Position numbers and translations under genes: made by a program. Of a DNA stretch of 7,696 bases, positions 1-5,188 are shown one piece after another (position 1 is the stretch's first letter; every line of letters starts with the position of its first letter). The notes below the pieces were generated by a model. That model ran no database searches. It saw only the letters and a program-made list of their open reading frames with translations, and had not been told where the DNA came from. Source of the stretch: Verrucomicrobiota bacterium (GTDB taxonomy: Bacteria > Verrucomicrobiota > Verrucomicrobiia > Chthoniobacterales > UBA10450); assembly GCA_003218815.1 (NCBI GenBank), contig QHON01000104.1:1-7696 (forward strand). The letters are read 5' to 3'.

Positions 1-269
1 CCGATCGCAACTTCGATGGAACTCCAGATACCGGATCAAGGTCTTACTTGTCATTAAAGCCTAGTTCCTTATTGCGAAATGATATGTCGAATCCGCCGAG
101 TTCCTCGAACCTAGTCACCGCGATCAGAGATCCATTTGGGAACAGCTATGGTTATTCGACCGCGAATGCGTCTGGCGCAGCGTTTGGTTACAATCCAACA
201 TTCGATCTTTGGAGTACAGATGGCGGGACGACCACGAATGACGTGGCTGGCTGGATCAAGAACTGGTAG
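1..269 (+). CDS. Type II secretion / type IV pilus-like pseudopilin, C-terminal part (5' truncated)
   Basis: An open frame enters from the left edge (first full codon at base 3) and ends at TAG 267-269, giving the last 88 residues of a protein that starts outside the window. The segment DPFGNSYGYSTA, then GYNPTFDLWSTDGG and a terminal WIKNW, resembles the C-terminus of GspG-like major pseudopilins, where a DPWGNPY-type motif and an FDLxSxGxDG-type loop near the end shape the calcium-binding region. Such proteins carry an N-terminal methylated helix (not visible here) and assemble into a periplasmic pseudopilus or thin pilus. The only start codon near the edge is a TTG at 48, which falls inside the conserved C-terminal domain and is not a real start. 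The gene converges on the OmpA-domain gene with a 39-bp gap. Whether it belongs to a true secretion system or is one of the stand-alone pseudopilins common in Verrucomicrobiota and Planctomycetota cannot be told from here. Confidence 0.7.
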   Translation, partial: DRNFDGTPDTGSRSYLSLKPSSLLRNDMSNPPSSSNLVTAIRDPFGNSYGYSTANASGAAFGYNPTFDLWSTDGGTTTNDVAGWIKNW

Positions 270-277
270 GCTCGACC

Positions 278-292
278 AGCGGGCGCGCCGCT
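278..292. terminator. Weak hairpin between convergent genes, possible shared terminator
   Basis: In the 39-bp gap between the stops of the two convergent genes there is an inverted repeat, AGCGG-GCGCG-CCGCT (5-bp stem, 5-base loop). No T-tract follows on either side, so it is not a classical intrinsic terminator. Its position between two gene ends is the main reason to list it. Confidence 0.25.
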
Positions 293-308
293 ATAACAAG
301 ATCAACGG

Positions 309-1364
309 TTACCCTTCGCTCGTGTGGACCACGATTTCCACACGCCGGTTCGGGCTTTGTTCCTCAATTGAGCCGTTCGGTGAGGTGCGGAATTTCGTCA
401 TGCCGTAGCCGCGCGTTTCTATTTGCGCAGAACTAATTCCCATCGCTTCGACCAAATATTGCTTTACGCTGTCGGCGCGCCGTTGGCTGAGATCGAGATT
501 GTACTCCGGTGTTCCGAATGAATCCGTGTAGCCCTCTACCGTGAATGTCGCTTTCGGATTGCGTTGGATGAGAGTGCCAAGCTTTTGCAGTTGATTGATC
601 GCGCTCGCCTGCAACGTCGCGCTGTCGTATTCGAAGAGTTGATCGTCCGGCATCCGCAATTTCGTGCCCGATCCGAGCGGACCTTTTTGCGCGAGCAACT
701 GATCCAAATCGCTGAACCCCGGCGCATGTCCTTTATTTGGTCCGGCGCTGTCGGCTGGCATTTTGCTCGTAAAAGTATTCGGCCTCTTAATCGTGGTGCT
801 CGTCGCAAGCTCAGTCCCGCTTAATGCCGGCTGCGGCCGGCCAGAAACCGCAGCATTATTGAGCAACGATTGCTCGCGAGTCCCACTTGGACTATTCGGG
901 AGCGTCTGCGCAGTCGAGCGCTCGATCTCGGTGAGAACTGAATTCACGTCGGATGGTTGTTCCACCTTTGGCTTGTCCGGCAAAACATCGCGAGTGTCAT
1001 CCGGCATCGCCTCACTGGCCTGAATATCCTGTAAGAGCTTGTCGAACGATTTCTTTTCGTCCGGCAACTGTACATCCGTTTTGTCTGGTTCAGGTTTCGC
1101 TGCTGGATTTGTTTGGTCAACGCTGCCTTTGTCGAGTTGCTGTGCAAGATCGACACTCTTGACCCTGAATGTCGGCGGCGGAAGAGCTTCCGAGAGCATG
1201 GCATCGGCGGTTTGAAAGCGGGTGCGGTAGAAATAGGTGCAAAGCGCGAGATGCAACCCCAACGAGACAATCAGGCCAAACCAGAGCCAACCGCGCTCCC
1301 TGCTGCCGGTAAGCAAGCCTTCGGTCTCAAGGTTGTCGAAATCGTCGAGTTCGTAAGCTCTCAT
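309..1364 (-). CDS. Inner-membrane-anchored OmpA/MotB-domain protein with TonB-like transmembrane segment
   Basis: The protein has 351 residues from the ATG at 1364; the frame also allows a TTG at 1379. Neither start has a clear Shine-Dalgarno, and ATG is preferred. Order of parts: a short acidic cytoplasmic head; one hydrophobic segment at about 26-46 (WLWFGLIVSLGLHLALCTYF); a long polar, Pro/Asp/Lys-rich periplasmic linker (about 50-240); and an OmpA-like peptidoglycan-binding domain at about 244-348. In the domain, GYTDSFG supplies Asp281 and LSQRRADSV supplies Arg296. They are 15 residues apart, the same spacing as the Asp/Arg pair that binds diaminopimelate in Acinetobacter OmpA. The NRRVEIVV signature closes the domain. 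There is no cleavable signal peptide and no lipobox, so it should stay in the inner membrane and reach the wall. The membrane segment contains SxxxH (Ser34, His38), as in TonB, although no exbB or exbD is in the window. It lies downstream of panB, with a 64-bp gap that may hold its own promoter. Confidence 0.8.
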   Translation of the reverse strand: MRAYELDDFDNLETEGLLTGSRERGWLWFGLIVSLGLHLALCTYFYRTRFQTADAMLSEALPPPTFRVKSVDLAQQLDKGSVDQTNPAAKPEPDKTDVQLPDEKKSFDKLLQDIQASEAMPDDTRDVLPDKPKVEQPSDVNSVLTEIERSTAQTLPNSPSGTREQSLLNNAAVSGRPQPALSGTELATSTTIKRPNTFTSKMPADSAGPNKGHAPGFSDLDQLLAQKGPLGSGTKLRMPDDQLFEYDSATLQASAINQLQKLGTLIQRNPKATFTVEGYTDSFGTPEYNLDLSQRRADSVKQYLVEAMGISSAQIETRGYGMTKFRTSPNGSIEEQSPNRRVEIVVHTSEG

Positions 1365-1390
1365 CGCGCGATCAAACAAACCGATGACGA

Positions 1391-1404
1391 GACAAAATTG
1401 TCAA
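1391..1404 (-). promoter_or_regulatory. Possible promoter -35 and small dyad upstream of the OmpA-domain gene
   Basis: In the panB-OmpA gap, the minus strand reads a perfect TTGACA at 1404-1399, overlapped by the dyad GACAA-AA-TTGTC (1391-1402). The -10 region at normal spacing is poor (GTTTGT or TTTGTT), so this is only a candidate for a separate promoter or an operator. Confidence 0.22.
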
Positions 1405-1428
1405 CTGAGTGTGCTAAGGCGATTGAGG

Positions 1429-2085
1429 TCATTCGCTCCTACCTCGGGACGGATTAGACAACACGTTGCCGCTTCGCGTTCGTTCAATAAATGCAGTTGC
1501 AGCGCGCCGAATCTCTTCCGCAACGCGTGCCGCCGGTGACACAAACTTGGGTGTGAACCACGGGAATAAACCAATCAAATCGTGCGTGACCAAGATTTGC
1601 CCGTCGCAATGCTCGCCCGATCCGATCCCGATGGTTGGAATGCTGACGGCATTTGTGATTTGTCTCGCAATATCCGCGACCACGATCTCCAGCACTACGG
1701 AGAACGCGCCGGCTTTTTCCACCGCGCGCGCGTCGGCGATGAGCGCCTGGGCTTCTGATTGGGTCCGCCCCTTTACTCTGTAGCCGCCTTGCTCTCGCAC
1801 GCTTTGCGGCAGCATTCCGATGTGCGCCATGAACGGGATGCCTGCCTGCGTAATTGCTTCGATCCGAGCGACATGGCTTGCGCCGCCTTCGAGCTTCACT
1901 GCTTGTGCGCCAGCATCGACAAATTGTTTTGCCGTCTTCACCGCTTGCTCGGCCGTATCGTAAGTGTGAATCGGCATATCGGCGACAAGCACCGCGCGTT
2001 TTACCCCGCGCGCCACGGCGCGCGTATGATGCAACATCTCTTCGAGCGTTACGCGCGTGGTGTCTGGATAGCCAAGCACAACCAT
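1429..2085 (-). CDS. panB: 3-methyl-2-oxobutanoate hydroxymethyltransferase (PanB), 5' end disrupted or mis-startable
   Basis: PanB transfers a hydroxymethyl group from 5,10-methylene-tetrahydrofolate to 2-oxoisovalerate, giving ketopantoate, the first step of pantothenate and coenzyme A synthesis, in the cytoplasm. The open frame from the first usable ATG (2085) gives 218 residues; the family usually has 260-280. Family motifs are clear: VADMP (Asp36), KLEGG (Glu66), HIGMLPQSV, GGYRVKGRT, VVLEIV (Glu133), IGIGSG and CDGQILV. Asp36, Glu66 and Glu133 match E. coli Asp84, Glu114 and Glu181, all with the same offset of 48 residues. The missing 48-residue equivalent, including the metal-binding Asp of GDSLG, is encoded in frame just upstream (see the entry at 2086-2202) but is cut off by a TAG. 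The C-terminus (SGNVLSNPSRGRSE) also lacks the usual EHSF-like ending. A protein starting at 2085 should be inactive. The gene follows folK and overlaps its 3' end if the N-terminus is counted. Confidence 0.85.
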   Translation of the reverse strand: MVVLGYPDTTRVTLEEMLHHTRAVARGVKRAVLVADMPIHTYDTAEQAVKTAKQFVDAGAQAVKLEGGASHVARIEAITQAGIPFMAHIGMLPQSVREQGGYRVKGRTQSEAQALIADARAVEKAGAFSVVLEIVVADIARQITNAVSIPTIGIGSGEHCDGQILVTHDLIGLFPWFTPKFVSPAARVAEEIRRAATAFIERTRSGNVLSNPSRGRSE

Positions 2086-2202
2086 CCCTAACGAATCGCC
2101 GACCAGGATAATGTCGATCCCGCTTTCATCGAGTAAACGCGCCGTCGGATAATCGTAAGCCGTGAGCGCAGTGATCCGCTCGATCTACTTTACCTGACTC
2201 AT
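2086..2202 (-). other. panB: Conserved PanB N-terminal coding segment with in-frame TAG at codon 6
   Basis: Read on the minus strand in the panB frame from ATG 2202-2200, the sequence translates as MSQVK, TAG (2187-2185), then IERITALTAYDYPTARLL and on through ILVGDSLGMVV into the main panB frame. TAYDY and VGDSLG are hallmark PanB motifs; the Asp of GDSLG (codon 2097-2095) aligns with the Mg-binding Asp45 of E. coli. With the TAG read as a sense codon the protein would be 257 residues, close to normal. There is no ATG, GTG or TTG between the TAG and GDSLG, apart from TTA/CTC/CTG leucine codons and the ATC codons at 2184-2182 and 2175-2173. The choices are a nonsense mutation or read error, initiation at a rare codon, or readthrough. 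Confidence 0.8.
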
Positions 2203-2662
2203 CAAGTTTCGCGAGCAACTCGTGGATGGTCTTGGTTTGATTTGGCAAAATCAAATCCGGCCGGATATCGGCGAGTGGTTGAAGCACGAATTTTCGCGAA
2301 TGCATCCGCGGATGCGGTAATTGTAGGTCTCGAGTGTCGATCTGAATCTCACCGGCGTATAGGAGGTCGATGTCGATCTTGCGGGAAACGTTGCGTGGAT
2401 GATGGGGCGGCCGACCGAGCGCGCTCTCAATTTCCATTAGCCTCTTCCAAAGATCCATTGGATCTCCTTGATAATCGAACTCAAGGACCGCATTCAAAAA
2501 CTTGCCGGCGCCCGGTTCGCAATCGACGGCATCGGTTTCGTAGATCGCCGAGGAAAGAACCGGTAGTTGAACACCTGCAAGATCGACAATCGCCTTTCGT
2601 GCCGCGCGCAAGTTTCCAAGTCGATCACCAAGATTGGATCCAAGCGCCACGGCGGTTCTCAT
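2126..2662 (-). CDS. folK: 2-amino-4-hydroxy-6-hydroxymethyldihydropteridine diphosphokinase (HPPK)
   Basis: FolK transfers pyrophosphate from ATP to 6-hydroxymethyl-7,8-dihydropterin in folate synthesis (cytoplasm). The start is set at ATG 2662, because MRTAVALGSNLGD is the canonical HPPK N-terminus; the frame stays open for 42 codons upstream, but that part runs through a palindromic repeat and the dapB 3' end and has no family similarity. This gives 178 residues. Motifs: ALGSNLGD (6-13), SSAIYET (37-43), FLNAVLEF (55-62), LGRPPHHPRNVSRKIDIDLLYAG (82-104, with metal-binding Asp97 and Asp99) and LQLPHPRMHSRKFVLQPLADI. The last 20 or so residues, after LLAKLDESGKV, are unlike HPPK: they are the conserved panB N-terminus read in another frame, so folK and panB overlap by about 60-77 bp. 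No Shine-Dalgarno is seen before the ATG. The gene follows dapB, separated by a REP-like doublet, and a nearby folate gene suits PanB's need for methylene-tetrahydrofolate. Confidence 0.9.
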   Translation of the reverse strand: MRTAVALGSNLGDRLGNLRAARKAIVDLAGVQLPVLSSAIYETDAVDCEPGAGKFLNAVLEFDYQGDPMDLWKRLMEIESALGRPPHHPRNVSRKIDIDLLYAGEIQIDTRDLQLPHPRMHSRKFVLQPLADIRPDLILPNQTKTIHELLAKLDESGKVDRADHCAHGLRLSDGAFTR

Positions 2663-2671
2663 CTCAAGTGC

Positions 2672-2735
2672 TGTAGAGGCAGGCGTGCCGCCTGCAAATT
2701 CCCCGAAAAGCGCAGCCGATACGGCTGCCGCTACA
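2672..2735. repeat. REP-like palindromic doublet (two inverted copies) in the dapB-folK gap
   Basis: Two 24-base copies of one element face each other. Copy 1 (2672-2695, plus strand) is TGTAG-A-G followed by the hairpin GCAGGCG-TGC-CGCCTGC. Copy 2 (2735-2712, minus strand) is TGTAG-C-G followed by GCAGCCG-TAT-CGGCTGC. They agree at 19 of 24 positions. Two of the five differences are a compensatory G-C to C-G swap inside the stem, and two others lie in the 3-base loop. The copies are 16 bp apart. The arrangement (short conserved head, 7-bp stem, inverted pair, intergenic) is like REP/BIME elements mobilised by RAYT transposases, though no such gene is in the window. Copy 2 overlaps the dapB stop: the TAG of its TGTAG head is the terminator codon. 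The hairpins could affect mRNA decay between dapB and folK. Confidence 0.7.
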
Positions 2736-3417
2736 ATCCCAATACATCTTGCATCGAGTAAAGGTTGGGCGGCTGGCCGATGATCCACCGCGCCGCGCGC
2801 AAAGCGCCGCGCCCGAAAATCTCGCGGCTGCTCGCTTTGTGGGAAAGCTCGAGACGTTCGCCCGGTCCGGAAAAAATCACGGTGTGCTCGCCGACCACGT
2901 CGCCTTCGCGAATCGATTGAATTGGAATTTGATTGGCCATGTTTTGTGCCTTGCTCAAAATCCCAGCGAGGGTTTTTGCGGTCCCGCTGGGCGCATCTTT
3001 TTTCAGGTGATGGTGCGTTTCGATTATTTCGGCATCGAAATCTCGGCCAAGAATCTCCCCAGCTCTGTGCGTCAAAGCAAAAAGCGCGTTCACGCCCACG
3101 CTGAAATTGGATGCAAATACAATTGGCACGGTTTTGGCAGCTTTTTCAATCGCGCTCCGCTGTTCCGCGGAGTGCCCAGTTGTTCCAATAACGAGCGGTC
3201 GCCGATGTTGTAATGCCGCACGACAAATTTCCTCGATCGCGTCGGGATGGCTAAAATCGATTACCACTTCGGACCTTTTCATCGCGGGCTCGATCGCGTT
3301 CCCGAGATCGCATTGCGCGACCATGTCGATCTTCGGATCATCCTTAGCAAGGTCGACAATCGTCTTTCCCATTCGGCCGGCTGCGCCGACCAGCAACACG
3401 CGCAGCGGTGGTTTCAT
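2731..3417 (-). CDS. dapB: 4-hydroxy-tetrahydrodipicolinate reductase
   Basis: DapB reduces the DapA product with NAD(P)H to tetrahydrodipicolinate in the diaminopimelate/lysine pathway (cytoplasm). It has 228 residues, shorter than E. coli (273) mainly because loops in the nucleotide-binding half and before VVGEHT are reduced. Visible motifs: the Rossmann glycine loop GAAGRMG (11-17), VIDFSHP (52-58), IGTTGHS (77-83), SNFSVGVN (103-110), and the signature IIETHHHLKKDAPSGTA (131-147), where His135 and Lys139 align with the catalytic His159 and Lys163 of E. coli and the SGT binds substrate. GDVVGEHTVIF and SHKASSREIFGRGALRAARW follow. The ATG overlaps the dapA stop (ATGA at 3417-3414), so translation is probably coupled. 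Its TAG stop lies in the head of the downstream palindromic repeat; the ending MQDVLGL looks complete for the family. Confidence 0.96.
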   Translation of the reverse strand: MKPPLRVLLVGAAGRMGKTIVDLAKDDPKIDMVAQCDLGNAIEPAMKRSEVVIDFSHPDAIEEICRAALQHRRPLVIGTTGHSAEQRSAIEKAAKTVPIVFASNFSVGVNALFALTHRAGEILGRDFDAEIIETHHHLKKDAPSGTAKTLAGILSKAQNMANQIPIQSIREGDVVGEHTVIFSGPGERLELSHKASSREIFGRGALRAARWIIGQPPNLYSMQDVLGL

Positions 3418-4292
3418 CCCGCCCGCTCGAGCTCCTCAAGCGTTTTGCGCAATCGGGCTTGATTTGGAGCCGTCATCTCGCACAACGGCAATCGGCATTC
3501 TCCAGACATCGCGCCGCGCCAGCCAAGTGCTGTTTTTACTGGCACCGGATTTGGTTCGATGAACAAATCCTTGAAGAGCGGAAACAATTTCCGGTGCAAC
3601 TTCTCCGCCGACTTTACATCGCCAGACTCAAAGGTGCGCACGAGGCTGCAGACTTCCACTGGAAACAAATTCGACGCGACACTCACGACTCCGACAGCCC
3701 CAACCGACATGAAAGGGAGCGTCAATGAATCGTCTCCACTTAAAATCGTGAATGCTTCGGGCAGACGTCTGCGTAATTCGCTTATGCGTTCGACGCTTCC
3801 ACTCGCCTCTTTGACCGACACGATGTTTCGACATTCTGTTGCCAGACGCACGACTGTGTCGGGACCGATGTCCACGCCGCAGCGCCCGGGAATATTGTAA
3901 AGCAAGATTGGTAAAGAGGTCGCATCTGCGATGGCCTTGAAATGCTGGAACAAGCCCTCCTGACTCGGCTTGTTGTAATAAGGCGCGACCAGTAGTGCAC
4001 CGTCTGCGCCTAGCTTCTCGGCCATTTTTGTGTCTGCCACCGCATGCTGGGTTGCGTTCGAACCCGTGCCGGCGAGGACCTGGCAACGTTTGTTCGCGGT
4101 TGTGATCGCGAGCCGGATCGCTTGTTCGCGTTCCTCATGTGAAAGCGTGGGCGATTCACCGGTGGTGCCGACCGCGACGATTCCGGTAATGCCGGCAGCG
4201 ATTTGCGTTTCAATTAGCTTTTCGAAAGCGGAAACGTCAATCGCGTTGTCGCGGAACGGCGTGACCAGCGCAGTAAACGTGTCGCGAAACAT
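3414..4292 (-). CDS. dapA: 4-hydroxy-tetrahydrodipicolinate synthase
   Basis: DapA condenses pyruvate with aspartate semialdehyde, the committed step to diaminopimelate and lysine (cytoplasm). The 292 residues match the usual length of this TIM-barrel class I aldolase. Key residues are visible: VGTTGES (41-47, Thr43/Thr44), APYYNKPSQEGL (103-114), YNIPGRCGVDI (132-142, with the catalytic Tyr132 and Arg137), and VKEASG (160-165), whose Lys161 forms the Schiff base with pyruvate. ILSGDDSLTLPFMSVGAVGVVSV (about 182-204) is the usual barrel C-terminal motif. Other members of this superfamily (N-acetylneuraminate lyase, KDG aldolase) are unlikely, because the GTTGES and YNIPGR motifs are intact and dapF and dapB flank it. 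It starts 15 bp after the dapF stop and overlaps dapB by 4 bp, so the three genes almost certainly form an operon. No strong Shine-Dalgarno is seen before the ATG. Confidence 0.96.
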   Translation of the reverse strand: MFRDTFTALVTPFRDNAIDVSAFEKLIETQIAAGITGIVAVGTTGESPTLSHEEREQAIRLAITTANKRCQVLAGTGSNATQHAVADTKMAEKLGADGALLVAPYYNKPSQEGLFQHFKAIADATSLPILLYNIPGRCGVDIGPDTVVRLATECRNIVSVKEASGSVERISELRRRLPEAFTILSGDDSLTLPFMSVGAVGVVSVASNLFPVEVCSLVRTFESGDVKSAEKLHRKLFPLFKDLFIEPNPVPVKTALGWRGAMSGECRLPLCEMTAPNQARLRKTLEELERAG

Positions 4293-4307
4293 TTCAGTTG
4301 AGCACGA

Positions 4308-5111
4308 TCAGACTTCGATCGTTCCTTCAAAAACGAAGTCGGCCGGGCCAGTCAACGTGACATTCTTGAATTGGACGCCTCTCTTCTCAAACCCGACTTG
4401 AAGTTCATTTCCGCCGCGCACCAGTACCCAGATTGGGCCGTCGATATCTTCCGTCGCGGCAAGAATGAGCGCGCTCGCGACTACACCCGTTCCGCACGCG
4501 AGGGTTTCATTTTCGACCCCGCGCTCATACGTGCGGAGCGCAACTTGTTTCGCTCCGCGTTTCTCGATAAAATTTACGTTTGCACCTTTTGGCGAAAACA
4601 TTTCGTGATGACGAATGGCAGCGCCTTCTCGCCGCACATCGATATCGTCGATGTGCGAGACAGGGATGACTACATGCGGTACCCCGCTGTTGATGAAGTG
4701 AATGGTCTTGTTTTCATCCGCGAGGTGAAGCCTGACGTTCAGCCGCAAATCAGTCGGTTCAGTCATATCCAGCGTGACCAAATCATCTGTGAGCTCGGCC
4801 GCGATTACGCCGGCGAGGGTCTCAAAAGAAATCTTTTTCTGTGTTTCCGCGATTTTGCTCGCAAAACGGGCAAAGCAGCGGGCGCCGTTGCCGCACATTT
4901 CGGCTTCGCCGCCGTCGCTATTAAAATAACGCATGCGAAAATCCGTGCCGTTGACAGCTTCTTCGAGCAACAAAATTCCATCGGCACCGATTCCGCGGTG
5001 CCGATCGCAAAGACGTGCAATCTGGCTGCGGTCGAGATGGACCTCGCCGGCGCGATTGTCGATCAGGACGAAATCGTTTCCTGCGCCATTCATTTTTGTA
5101 AAACGCAGCAT
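4308..5111 (-). CDS. dapF: Diaminopimelate epimerase
   Basis: DapF interconverts LL- and meso-diaminopimelate without cofactor, giving the form used in peptidoglycan and by lysine decarboxylation (cytoplasm). It has 267 residues, near the usual 270-275. The ATG at 5111 begins the canonical MLRFTKMNGAGNDFVLID. The two catalytic cysteines are present in their motifs: Cys73 in AEMCGNGARC and Cys206 in ETLACGTGV. Other conserved parts are RGIGADGIL (39-47), FNSDGGEAEMCGNGAR (63-78), NSGVPHVV (141-148), GANVNFIE (176-183) and YERGVENETLACGTG. It is the first gene of the minus-strand block, 77 bp from a divergent gene, so the operon promoter probably lies in 5112-5188. An epimerase implies a route through LL-diaminopimelate (succinylase, acetylase or DapL type); genes for the intermediate steps are not in the window. 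Confidence 0.96.
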   Translation of the reverse strand: MLRFTKMNGAGNDFVLIDNRAGEVHLDRSQIARLCDRHRGIGADGILLLEEAVNGTDFRMRYFNSDGGEAEMCGNGARCFARFASKIAETQKKISFETLAGVIAAELTDDLVTLDMTEPTDLRLNVRLHLADENKTIHFINSGVPHVVIPVSHIDDIDVRREGAAIRHHEMFSPKGANVNFIEKRGAKQVALRTYERGVENETLACGTGVVASALILAATEDIDGPIWVLVRGGNELQVGFEKRGVQFKNVTLTGPADFVFEGTIEV

Positions 5112-5188
5112 CCGATTTCATTTAGCATACTCCGGCGGGACAGCCAACCGCCGTTGCCAGTTGCAAGTTTGGCGTTTACTTATTCCGC
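5112..5188. promoter_or_regulatory. Divergent intergenic region with inverted repeat; likely promoters for dapF and the secreted protein gene
   Basis: This 77-bp spacer must hold the promoters for both directions. An inverted repeat CGGCGG-N9-CCGCCG sits at 5133-5153, near the centre, and might be an operator for a shared regulator. For dapF, the minus strand has TATGCT (5129-5124), a four-of-six match to TATAAT, about 12 bp before the ATG, without a good -35. For the plus-strand gene, TTGCCA at 5154-5159 is a fair -35, but the -10 at normal spacing is weak and would leave almost no leader. The region is listed for its position; the individual boxes are weak guesses. Confidence 0.35.

Noticed and set aside
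48..269. A stand-alone 73-residue protein starting at TTG 48
   Set aside because: The frame is open back to the window edge and the sequence is the C-terminal end of a pseudopilin, so the TTG is an internal leucine codon.
822..843. GCCGG/CCGGC dyad within the OmpA-domain gene, considered as another copy of the palindromic repeat
   Set aside because: It lacks the TGTAG head and the 7-bp stem with 3-base loop, and it lies within the coding sequence for the low-complexity linker.
2007..2024. A perfect GC-only hairpin, CGCGCGCC-AC-GGCGCGCG, inside panB
   Set aside because: It encodes the conserved HTRAVARG stretch with Arg/Ala GCG/CGC codons, so codon choice explains it; there is no sign of a mobile or regulatory element.
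2663..2788. The 42-codon upstream extension of the folK frame
   Set aside because: It runs through the palindromic repeats and the dapB 3' end in another frame; HPPK proteins begin at the MRTAVALGSNLGD position.
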